Notes: a model not told the origin generated them from the letters alone. A stretch of DNA of 64,000 nucleotides from Diphasiastrum complanatum (GCA_029204225.1 CM055110.1:16774309-16838308), one strand, 5' to 3'. Positions 33,031 through 42,316 are shown, counted from the stretch's first letter. A program made the numbers and translations.

Positions 33031-34812
33031 TCAATCTGTAGGTTCATTCGAGGCACCTTCATGCTTGTAGGGCCTTGCACATGATAGTAAAATTTCCAAC
33101 ATTTCATGCCGATACTGATGAATCGCATTCGTTGATACCTCAGGACATTGGAACTGCAAAAACAAATATCGAGTGTATGTATGTATTAGCCAATCACAAA
33201 GTTAACAATATATCATCAGGATACTGGAACATTGAAAAAAATACCTCACGGATACTAGCATATGGAGGTTGCACCATATACCAATCCAAGAATGATTTAA
33301 CATTCCAGATTGGATACCATCCGCAGTTGAAAGCATCGTCTTGTTGTGAAGACTGAGAAATCACAGCAAAAAATTGTTAAATGATAATTCAATATAATTC
33401 TAAACTACATGCCATCATGCAAATAAAATACGTAAAAAGATTCCTTTTACCTTTGCATCAACAACCTCTATGTTGGTATTGACAACCAACCCATCCGGCC
33501 TGGGCAATAGCTCCACCATCCTTTTGTACATGGATTTAATCATGGAATGGGTGGCATGCAAAGAATTCATTATCATGCACACAGGTGTGCAGCTTCCAGT
33601 TGAATCCACTTTCATGGATATGACGTGCACACTCCAATGTTTGCTGCCAGAAAGAGACAAGCAGTGAATAACTAGAATCTATAAGAGTTTCCAAAAGAAA
33701 AATCTTACAGAAAATAGATATTACAAGAACAAACTATTTTACTTTGAACAGTATGGGATGATGAACATTGATGCCTCTTTGCTGGTGTGCCTGAAGAGCC
33801 TTCTGGCTTTCCTCTCTTTATTCAACAGATGCCCAAAAAATGGAGATACAACAAAAATCTCGTTCATGACTATATATGTATATTTATGTACATAGTATGC
33901 ACAAGCAGATTCAACTACTGTGTCTGAGATATATGAGGTCTTCTCTTTTAGCTCCCTACAATGCAGGTCTTTGATATGCATTGCAAAATTAATATCGTCT
34001 ATACAAAACATAAACTCCCCTTCGAGATCATCTATTTTCTTGGCTATATACAGGTCAAAATCAATGTACCTCTCAGAATAAAAAAATGTGTCTTTAGGTT
34101 CATTCGAAAGTCTGATGTGCAACTCTTTATCAGCTGCATCAACATCAGAAACAATCATGTTTACCACTGTATTTAGGTCATCCTCATGTATAGAAGGAGA
34201 ATCGTGTTGTTGAAGATCAGGGATTACGGGAGGACTCTCAACCAGTGGAATTGCGGACGTACTAGCCAGATCTTTTCTAATGGGAGGAGGTGAGGGTGAA
34301 GAGCTGGGAGACCTGGTCTTGGGTTGCGAACGCTTGGGCCATGCTTGCTTTCTCTTTTTGCGGGGTGGGACAGGCCCCCTTTCAAGAGGAACTTGCCTCT
34401 GTGTGAATCTAGACTTAAAAATGTTGTCATAGGTGTTTCAAAGCCTCATGACAAGAAGCATGTCCTTGGGCATCAGTGTCACCCTCTTGCCATGAATGGA
34501 GCCCCGCATCGAATCCTCAAACAAATTTGTCTGGAAATCCTCGTATGTAGTATGGAGGGCCTCCAATGCAGTGATATTCCACCTCACTGCATAGGGCAGA
34601 TGGGTGGTCATGTCTTGTGTAACCTCTCTCACAGCCCGATAGAAGGCTGCTTTCGAGATCAGAAGTTTGGTGCTCCTCTGCAAGGCCCTGATGTCCCTCA
34701 ACCATGGACGGCTAGGTCTACCGGGTCTTTGCGGACGTACGGTTTCAGATGTTTGGGGACGGGACAGTTGAACGAAACTGGTAAGCCTAGCGGTTTGCTT
34801 CGTCCAAGCCAT
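33031..34812 (-). CDS. Histone H3-like / Ulp1-type protease fusion gene with one in-frame TGA
   Basis: Four exons with GT-AG borders: 34812-33743, 33643-33451, 33352-33245, 33153-33031, totalling 498 codons including the stops. Residues 1-124 form a divergent H3 fold. One TGA (34440-34438) follows, then the same frame continues through a basic, Pro/Ser-rich linker with an NLS-like PPRKKRKQAWPKR. From about residue 270 there is a C48 (Ulp1/SENP) domain: the conserved NEIFVVSPFFGHLL and IIPYCSNKHWSVHVI carrying the catalytic His, MNSL where family members have Asp-Ser-Leu, and QQDDAFNCGWY carrying the Gln and the Cys nucleophile. C48 enzymes cleave SUMO-type isopeptide bonds, and Ulp1-like domains are also found in some plant transposons. 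Either the TGA ends a short H3-only protein or the gene is a pseudogene with one nonsense change. It appears to end at 33031, next to the Copia-7 fragment. Confidence 0.75.
34438..34812 (-). CDS. Divergent CENH3-like histone H3 domain (124 aa)
   Basis: The N-terminus MAWTKQTARL matches the H3 tail around Lys4 but then diverges, and the tail is about ten residues shorter than usual. The alpha-N/alpha-1 region LRDIRALQRSTKLLISKAAF and VREVTQDM, and the C-terminal LFEDSMRGSIHGKRVTLMPK, are unmistakably H3. Loop 1 is about four residues longer than canonical H3 by hand alignment and ends in Arg-Trp, features shared with centromeric H3. The usual ARRIRGE end reads VMRL then TGA, with TGA where canonical H3 has Arg. 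No intron interrupts it. A role in nucleosomes is inference. It is neither a normal H3 gene nor clearly the organism's true CENH3. Confidence 0.82.
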   Translation of the reverse strand: MAWTKQTARLTSFVQLSRPQTSETVRPQRPGRPSRPWLRDIRALQRSTKLLISKAAFYRAVREVTQDMTTHLPYAVRWNITALEALHTTYEDFQTNLFEDSMRGSIHGKRVTLMPKDMLLVMRL

Positions 34813-34821
34813 TGAGGCCGA

Positions 34822-35022
34822 ATATCTATACTACGCAAGGATAGAGACACATCATAAGAGACACTGAGAACTCTAACTGTGATATCGCTACAACGCGAGA
34901 GAGTGGTAGAGTCAGGGGCTCGCGTGATGGCGATACTGGGGAAGTCAAGCTGATATCGCTACGATGCAAGGGTGTGTAAGGAATGGGCACGGGGAGGAGG
35001 TTGCTCACGTGATGGCGATATC
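34822..35022. repeat. Three tandem units of about 60-70 bp upstream of the H3-Ulp1 gene
   Basis: Units begin near 34822, 34881 and 34952 with ATATC.CTAC..CGCAAGG-like sequence. The last two also end in GTGATGGCGATA, so each is bounded by GATATCGC and GCGATA in inverted orientation. They lie just before the gene's ATG on its upstream side. Confidence 0.6.
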
Positions 35023-35480
35023 ATGAATGCAATCAAATGTGCCAGAAAATTATGCGAAGACCTGTACAATCCCCGGGAATGGACTTATACAGGGAGAAAA
35101 ATTGGCACGTGTGAATACCAACGACACATGGCCCAGTCAATAGCTGACATGTGGAACCACACGTCTGTATACGCACGTGTGAAACTGCACATCTGGATCA
35201 ACACGTGTGGGATCCCACGTGGGGACACGTGGCCGAATGGATCAGTGACATGTGTTCTCGCACATATAGGCTCGCACGTGTGGTCACGTGGCCCAATCAG
35301 TACCTGACGTGTGGGACCTACACCTCTGTATCCACACGTGTGAAACTTGCACGTGTGTCCATGTGGTCCAATGGTTTAGTGACGTGTGTTCTGGCACGTG
35401 TGATCTTGCACGTGTGGGCACGTGGGCGAATGGCAGATTAACGCGTATTGTAGCACGTGTGGTCTCGCACGTGTGGACGG
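35005..35480. promoter_or_regulatory. Dense CACGTG (G-box) cluster
   Basis: I count about 15 CACGTG cores in roughly 480 bp, most as GCACGTGTG or ACACGTGTG, where chance predicts well under one. CACGTG is the core bound by plant bZIP and bHLH factors. The cluster lies between the minus-strand H3-Ulp1 gene and a plus-strand TATA box at 35554, so it could serve both as a divergent promoter. Alternatively these are subterminal transposase-binding repeats of a DNA transposon. Confidence 0.7.
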
Positions 35481-35553
35481 TTGTACTACACACCATAGAT
35501 CTGATCTGTTGTTGGATCGACAAGTGTACGGCTTGGATTTTCTTGGTTTTGGC

Positions 35554-35561
35554 TATATAAA
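35554..35561 (+). promoter_or_regulatory. TATA box on the plus strand
   Basis: TATATAAA (in GGCTATATAAATG) lies about 75 bp after the CACGTG cluster and about 100 bp upstream of the small frame at 35655. Confidence 0.5.
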
Positions 35562-35654
35562 TGTTGTTTGATCAATTAAAACATTGAGTGCTTTGTAAAT
35601 AGAGAGATTTGCATTCATCATGGCAAATTTTCTTCAGATGCTACGACAATAATA

Positions 35655-35927
35655 ATGGCAATTAAAGTGTTATCCTATTTCTCGAATGTGCATAAATACC
35701 CTCCGAATACATATAAAATTATTTTTGTGAAGAGAGACATTGCCATAAAAGTATTTGGCTATGTAGCTGAGGAAGTTCCGAAAAGGTCTTCCTCCTTAGC
35801 TGTTTTCTCTGGATACATTGACTTGATCAAAAGAAGATCGATTGATTTTCTAGATCCATATGATAAAAAAAAAATTCTTCATGACCACACAACAAAACTG
35901 ATCATTAAAGACAAAGAGAAACAATGA
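35655..35927 (+). CDS. Small hypothetical protein (90 aa)
   Basis: Not recognised. The frame starts MAIKVLSYFSNVHKYPPNTY and ends KLIIKDKEKQ. It is Lys-rich, with no clear membrane segment. Its support is positional: a TATA box and the CACGTG cluster precede it. An upstream ATG at 35620 opens only about ten codons. It could be chance. Confidence 0.25.
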   Translation: MAIKVLSYFSNVHKYPPNTYKIIFVKRDIAIKVFGYVAEEVPKRSSSLAVFSGYIDLIKRRSIDFLDPYDKKKILHDHTTKLIIKDKEKQ

Positions 35928-36373
35928 TTTTGCCTTGCATTGTACTACACATGATGCGATATAATACATATACTTTTTTCGTCTGATATCATGAAATTTA
36001 CTATGGGTTGAGTCTTGCATCAATATTATTTTCGTCTATAAATTTGCACGCCTTTCTAAATTTCTGATAATTTTTTGATCTAGTTTTATATCGGATTTGA
36101 ATACGCTTGTAGAACCATTGAAATAGCTGGATGATGTAACTATTTTTTTGAGATGTTCCACTGTGTTGTGTATTTTGATGAAATGCTACTCTGGCTTACC
36201 AATGCAATTTCTCCATTTCTTGTGATGACCAAATACTTAGACTATCGTAAGCTTTTGCAAAAAATGATGCATGATGTCATAAAATGTGCTGCAATATCAA
36301 AGATACAAATATTGTCATATTAATCATTTTAAATTTAGCATATGTGCAATGAGATTATAAATTGAAGAGTTAG

Positions 36374-37438
36374 TTACATTGAAAAGAGATTTACCATATA
36401 ATGCGTAATATGATCTTCACCCCAGGCGTCTTTAACTGCATCCACAAACTCAATTGTTGATTTCTCAATTAGTAGGACATCAGTATCAGATAGTTTATCT
36501 TTTATGAGCAATTTGACCATGTTGTCAAGCTTTGTCCAGACTTCAACTTTTTTAATCCTCGTTGTTCCTTTTTCTTCAAAATCCTTCGTGGCATTAAGTA
36601 CATCTATCCAAATTGAGTATTGGATATCTTTGATGATTTTAAACATTGTGTCATATGCATTCCTGCTAATACCAGAATAATCACATGCCCCTTTTATCAA
36701 TTTTCGGTCAATGATCTTGCCGACTTCGCCCATAAGGGCCTCTGCAATCTTGGACTTGATTCGAGAATATCGTTGATTTCCAAGTAGACTCATTGTTGAC
36801 TTGGCTGTAAGTACTGCACTCAAAGACTCTCCAATCATGTCCTTGTCTTTCAGATTTTCATTGGTGACTAAAGCTGATCTGCAAAAGAAAAATAAGATTT
36901 AGAAAGAAAATAATTCACAACCATTGAGTGCTAGATGAAACAAAACACATGAATAGTTTAAAACATAATCTTACTTGAAAGCATATATTTTTTTTTCCGT
37001 TGACCCCCACTTGTTGAAAGCTTGTCAATACTTTTTAAAATAACTCTTTTTCGCTTATTGTTTAGTATTTTCTTATGTATTGTGTTTACTTCTACATTTA
37101 TTTGACAATATGAGGTACGCAATGTTTGTACAATTAGTTTCATATTGTTTGATTAAGTTTAATATAATATCTTGCAAACGAGAATTATCTATCTTCAAGA
37201 TTTCATTCTCTTCTTTTGTTTGCAAAAAATTAGTTTCTCTTTCTCGGTAGTCAGTAAGCAAACCAGTCAACATATTTTCCAAACAATGGATTTTTTTCAT
37301 TGAATTACTAATGCCATAACTTTTCAATCTTTCACAATAACCTAATAGACCATTGTGTCCTTCACACAAAAACAGTAGGAGTTGTGTGACCGATCTAAAA
37401 TTTGGATGTTGCATTGAGCTTGGATTGATTGGATACAA
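36374..37438 (-). CDS. Unknown two-exon gene, copy 1 (coiled-coil-like N-terminus)
   Basis: Exon A (37438-36975) encodes HPNFRSVTQLLLFLCEGHNG and an ENEILKIDNSRLQDIILNLI stretch that looks helical, but has stops towards its end. Intron 36974-36879 has GT-AG borders. Exon B (36878-36374) encodes SALVTNENLKDKDMIGESLS, SRIKSKIAEALMGEVGKIID, KGACDYSGISRNAYDTMFKI and a Lys-rich C-terminus. A related gene at 40823-42316 has the intron at the same place and matching GACDF.GISR.AY.TMF residues, so this is a real repeated family. I do not know its function; location in the same block suggests a transposon-associated gene. Confidence 0.6.
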
Positions 37439-37666
37439 ACTTCCATCAACCCATAGATCACAATGTTTCCTATCTTCTGTCCTTTGGTGAGCTGGTAAGG
37501 TGGATCCTTTCAGATTTTTTCTCGACAGTGGAGCATATTATGTGGGAAGATCAATATGGAGATGATATTTAGACATCTTAATAATCGATAGATTAATCTA
37601 GTAGAAAACCAACTTGTTATATATCTTGTAAGCTATTAAAACTCGTCTTAATTAAATAAAAAATTA

Positions 37667-37929
37667 ATTGAAAAAGTTTGAAATGACCTTGGCGCTCTTT
37701 TTGATCCATCACACTCCATGTTTCTTGCTTGATATGCAAAATCAATGCTTTGCAGCTATGAACAAAATAAGCAAAATATTTTTTCAATAGATGTGTGTTG
37801 AAATCGCAAATTTTTGAATTGCAAAAGCTTGAAATAACCTTACCGCTCAATTTGATCCAACACACTCCGTATTTTCAGAATTGCAAAAATATAGATTCAC
37901 ATTGGCGCTCATTGTGATCCAAAGTATTC
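37667..37929 (-). repeat. Three degenerate copies of a unit of about 50 bp
   Basis: Copies at 37667-37718, 37817-37868 and 37879-37929 share AATTG.AAAAG.TTGAAAT.ACCTT..CGCTC and TGATCCA. On the minus strand they can be read as variants of a 17-residue peptide SV(L/M)DQ.ERQGHFKL(L/F)QF. They lie upstream of copy 1 of the unknown gene and may be degenerate exons. Confidence 0.5.
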
Positions 37930-38266
37930 AAGGTTTTTTGCCATGATTTTCAGATCGATAAGACTGTTTTTCATTGATGTGAACGCTTTGAGTAGATGGA
38001 AAGAAAACTTTGATGTGCAATACGATTTGCATTTACATAAGAAGTTATGTTAGTTAATGGTAGAAAATAGAATCTTGAAGTATGGATCCCACGAGTTGCG
38101 GCTACCCAACTTCCAGTTAACTACATACGTTACTAGTGAGGTCAAGTCATCAGAGTTGTGCAGGCAGACCAAAAACTCGGTTGGAGTTTTAAAATCCGAC
38201 GATTTTCTCTCTCTTACGTGGCATTTCTTAGATAGCCCTTTTGGGCCTTGGAACTCCTATAATATA

Positions 38267-38663
38267 CATTCATAAATCCATTTCATAAGAGACCCAATCT
38301 GCTTTATTGAAATGAAGATATGTACATGTGTAGGAAACTCGAGTTGGTCCCTTCTTAGAGTAGAGAGGAGGAACCTGGCCTTTGAATCTTATTGGTCCAT
38401 TTCTGCCTCCCTAACTATTCAAATTTAAAAGAGAGTGAGAACCCATTCAAATTGGAGAGAAACCCAACTTTATTCACTAACTTGACATGTAGGCCCTACG
38501 ACATTAAAAGTCCCGCAAAAAGCCTTAAAGGCCTTTGATTAACTATCTAATTAATCAAATAACTATGTGATCATCGGGTTGGACTTACACACATTGGGTG
38601 CCAAATCCCTCTCACTTATTAACTAGGGTTAGGGTTGCCTTGGGATCCGCAAACCCTCCAACA
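38267..38663 (-). repeat. Lfam1 repeat, copy 2 (truncated, inverted)
   Basis: On the minus strand it runs from TGTTGGAGGGTTTGCGG (38663) downward, aligning to the first half of copies 1 and 3, and ends shortly after the transcribed-region start. It faces away from copy 3. Confidence 0.75.
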
Positions 38664-39214
38664 TGGAAACAACAGAAACATAGTGAAATTTGCTACAGCA
38701 TCCACACCCCAAATTGGCCCATCATTCACCAAACATACAATTGGTAGATATCAGTTTATTTTATCAAAGCACTTCAGTTTTATGGTGCTGAGTACCGAAA
38801 TTCGCCAGATCCAACTGTGCAACAGTCGGTAATATTTGTCAATGATTTGTCCAAGTTGGCATCCACTGCTACGAGATGGGATGATTGCCTACCTCCTTTG
38901 GCATTCAATCCAAATGTTCCCATGGCATCAGATAAAGTTCATGACCAGCTGCCAATCGCTAGATTATATTATCGTGCAGCAATGCTGGGTGGTACTTAAG
39001 AATCAAGATTTTTGGCCTGGACCACTTCAAATTGGATTGCTGGAGCAAATAAGTATTTTTTTTTGCACAAATATGATTTTAATACGGAGTGTCTGAAATT
39101 CATGGATTAGGTGCAGTACCATCTCATCAAGGTACGACGCGAGCAAAACTAGAGCCCAAAATGAATAAACCCGCGAGGTGTCATGGGACCGCCACCAGTT
39201 TTGGTGGGGGATAT
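38664..39214 (+). other. Interval between inverted Lfam1 copies, ending in a purine tract
   Basis: No recognisable domain; two short frames overlap at 38817-39096. GGTGGGGGATA just before 39215 looks like a polypurine tract, so this may be the 3' internal end of the element that owns LTR copy 3. Confidence 0.4.
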
Positions 39215-39975
39215 TGTTGGAGGGTTTGCGGATCTCAAGGGAACCCTAACCCTAGTTAATAAGTGAGAGGGATTTGGCACCCTACGTGTGTAAGTCCAAC
39301 CCGATGATCACATAGTTATTTGATAATTAGCAAGTCAATAAAAGGACTTTAGTCCTTTTTGCGGGACTTTTAATGTCGCAGGTCCTAAATGTCAAATTAG
39401 TGAATAAAGTTGGGACTCCCACCAAAATTGGTTCAGATTCAAAGTCGAATTCCCATTCTTTTTTAAATTTGAATAGTTAGGGAGGTAGAAATGGGCCAAT
39501 AGACTTTTGAGGCCAGGGTCCCCCTCTCCACTATAAAAAAGGGCCAACTCGAGTTTGCTAGACATGTTCATATCCTCATTTCAATACAAGCAAATTGGTT
39601 CTCTTATAGAATGAATTTGTGAATGTCCTTGCTCTCTATCAATTTTCCTTCATCTCTCATGCTTTTGTTATATTTGCTAATTGTTGGATCTAATTATTAT
39701 TAGAATTGCTATTTCTTATACTTTTTGTGAGAGAGGAAGGGAGAGAGAGAAAGAGTAAGCTATCATCATTGTGGAACATAGTGTTAATGGATGTACTGTT
39801 AATGCTTAGGATTAATGGATGTTAGAGTTAGATGTGGATCTTCCATTCATGCTGAATTTTGAGATATGCTATCACTCTCATAAGAACGAACCTACGCATG
39901 ACAACTAACTTCATCTCCTTGATGCCAGATTGCTTGGATCTTGGGTTGAGGATAGGCTAGGAAAGAAGCCCACTA
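39215..39975 (+). repeat. Lfam1 repeat, copy 3 (probable 3' LTR)
   Basis: It starts TGTTGGAGGGTTTGCGGATC after a purine tract, has CACTATAAAAAAGG near 39530, and aligns to 13621-14395. It ends at about 39975, where Copia-5-type LTR sequence begins without a spacer. Confidence 0.7.
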
Positions 39976-40199
39976 CAATGTCGTGTTGAATGCTCATTTT
40001 ATTCATCAGATCGATTCTTGTTTGCAGATAAATTTATTCGTAGATTAAATTATTTAAGTGACTGATAGCCTGTGTCGATTTGTCGCTCTAATTTCTGCAC
40101 TTAATACGCTTTTGCGAAGCTAAATCTAATACCAGGTTAATTCGTTCGTGGCTATGGAATCAATTGTATCGATCCAGTGATTTCGAAGCTATGATCAAG
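39976..40199 (+). repeat. Fragment of Copia-5-type LTR
   Basis: It aligns to 26516-26745 (TGTCGTGTTGAATGCTCATT through AGCTATGATCAA). It is fused to Lfam1 on the left and cut by another LTR at 40200. Confidence 0.8.
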
Positions 40200-40822
40200 T
40201 GTGAGAAATTGTCAACTAGTTTGATCTATTTTGATCAAGTCTGAATAAATGGCAATTTAGGCCAATGTGGATTTCATACTTAGAGATAAACTCTATGAAG
40301 TTATTTTTAGCCTAAGTACATTTGAATTACCACTTTTAAAAAGTGAGGGAAATGTAGAAGGTCGAGTTTGGAAGATTCAAATTTGAATATCTTGTTCATT
40401 GAATCTAGTCCATATTTTTCATAGGGTTTTTGATATGGAAGGAAACCGAGATCATTAATGAGGCATAAACCTATTATAAATAGATGTAAACACATGGGAA
40501 GAGAAGCATTCTCTCTCTCTACTCTCATTCATGCTTATACATGAGATCTCTTTGGGGTGCACTATACTGTTGATATCTTGAATTTATGTGTTTAGAATGC
40601 AATTGTTTGATGTTTGTTGGATTCACACGTGTGAAATACAGTAGCTTACTAGTTTTGTACGAAAAGCAACAATACTTTATCATTCATATCTGATTTTGTC
40701 AAGGTCTATTAGAGTTTATGGCTTCTATGCATTATGAGTTACATTTCTACATTGTCAATGGTGCTAGATGTGCTATCTTAAGTAATCAACTTAGATCTTA
40801 GAGATTGATTGGGGAACTAGAG
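40200..40822 (+). repeat. Copia LTR related to Copia-6/9, 3' end missing
   Basis: It starts TGTGAGAAATTGTCAACTAG, has CTATTATAAATAG near 40473 and the perfect palindrome TTCACACGTGTGAA at 40622-40635. It lacks the final TTCACA and a primer site, fading out near 40820 at the border of the unknown gene copy. Confidence 0.75.
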
Positions 40823-42316
40823 CAAATGCAATCAATCTTACAATCTATTCGATTTGAAAACTTACGATTACTTAAGGATGTGGAAGTGGCTAAGAAGAAG
40901 GCTCTGAATAACAAGCGAAAGCGAAAAAGTAGCAAGGATATTTAAACTCTTTCAAGAGGATGTTATCAAAATAGAAGGATTCGTGCATTCAAGTAAGCAT
41001 ATTTTGATTTTTGTAACTTGATCAATGATATATGGATTTATTTCAGCTACGATGATATTCTGCTAACTATCTGGTTTTTGGCAGATCTGCATTGGTAGCT
41101 CCTCAGAATATTAAGGACAATGCTTCACTTGGAATGTTGTTGGGCTCAATATTGACAGGCAAATCCAGTGAGTGTATCATGATGAACAATAGACATTAGA
41201 GAAAATTTGAGCACAAAAGGGGCCTCTCAAAAAGATATCTTTTATTTTTTTCTCAAAAGTTTCTTCCACATGGTCCAATGAAAACACTCAAATTTGAAAT
41301 CTACGTAACGTAGCTCCTTCAAATTAATTTTCTTTTCTTTTTAAAAGAGGTATAATTTTGCGTCGAGGGCAGCCTGTAAATAAGCCATTTTGTAGTATAG
41401 TATGCAACTCAGCCAAAAAAAAAAAAAAAAATTAGTGTAACTTTTGCAGGACAACTCGGATTGAGACGATTACGGTGCCATTAGAAAGCCCTCGACGAGA
41501 GCTTTTCAATGACACCCAACATGACCCAAATCTGACCTACGGTGAAGAAGTTATGGCCAGTCAAAATTTTGGTCGGTCAACACTTGGTCAACCCGATATC
41601 TCTTTCAAGTGCAGTTGACCTGGTCACAGACTATACTACCCACATAATAGCTAATCATCGAAGACTGTGTGGGCAGGACTGCGGGCAGAAAAAGATTTCA
41701 TTTAGTATTTTACATTGCCAAAAAATTGTCATCCTACGTGGCAATCCTTATAGGGCTCTTTCCAAGGCCAAATTTTCTCTAATGAGTTCCAATGTAAAGT
41801 GCAAAATGGCAGAGTCTTTGATGGTGGACATTCAAATTTTTTTAGATAAGACTATAGTTTAAGGTGCCTGTGATTTTGTAGGTATTAGCAGAGAAGCATA
41901 TAAAACAATGTTTCAACTTATTAGAGAAGCTTTTAAGCAAGTTCAAATTAGAAAAGTCCCTATCCCAAGGTCATATCACTTGAAGAAAGAGAGGCCCTAC
42001 ATTAAACATAGGTATGCATAAGATCATTGGTACCCCATGTTGTATTGAGGTGTATGAAACTGAAGGAAGATCAATATCTTATAATTCATCAAACAACTTC
42101 TTTGTTGATCTAGATAGATGTCTTAGAGAACCATGAAAAGAGCGAAAATTTTAGATGTCTATGATAGTCATGCAATTTTTGAATCAAATCTTCTATGTTA
42201 GAGAGTGGAGCAAGTATATGAAACATAAAGAGAGAAGAATTAAAAGAGCATTCGACAATGCTAAAGCATGTGAAGAAAACAAAACAAATCTATATGCTAA
42301 GTTGTTGTGATAACAA
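40823..42316 (+). pseudogene. Unknown two-exon gene, copy 2, disrupted by an insertion
   Basis: Exon A (40823-40992) encodes a helix-like stretch (QSIRFENLRLLKDVEVAKKK) and a basic NNKRKRKSS. Intron 40993-41094 has GT-AG borders at the position conserved with copy 1. Exon B starts SALVAPQNIKDNASLGMLLG at 41095. A 581-bp insertion interrupts it at 41199-41779; it then resumes with GACDFVGISREAYKTMFQLI. Downstream pieces (TPCCIEVYETEGRS, NNFFVDLDRCLREP, FYVREWSKYMKHKERRIKRA) suggest that the full protein is longer than seen in copy 1. Stops and frameshifts show decay. Function unknown. Confidence 0.6.
41199..41779. mobile_element. MITE-like insertion with TA target duplication
   Basis: TA at 41197-41198 and 41780-41781 flank a 581-bp segment with terminal inverted repeats GAGAAAATTTG/CAAATTTTCTC. 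Counting the flanking bases, CATTAGAGAAAATTTG is mirrored over 16 bp. The gene copy reads continuously if the segment is skipped. TA duplication points to a Tc1/mariner-type (Stowaway-like) origin, although the termini are not the common Stowaway sequence. No transposase is present. Confidence 0.7.

Noticed and set aside
34438-34812. Ordinary replication-dependent histone H3 gene
   Set aside because: The tail lacks Lys9, Lys14, Lys18, Lys23 and Lys27 contexts, loop 1 is too long, and the final RGERA is missing.
35151-35560. Overlapping frames on both strands over the CACGTG array
   Set aside because: The repeated GCACGTGTG units avoid stops and give periodic Cys/His/Val/Trp patterns in several frames at once; no known domain.
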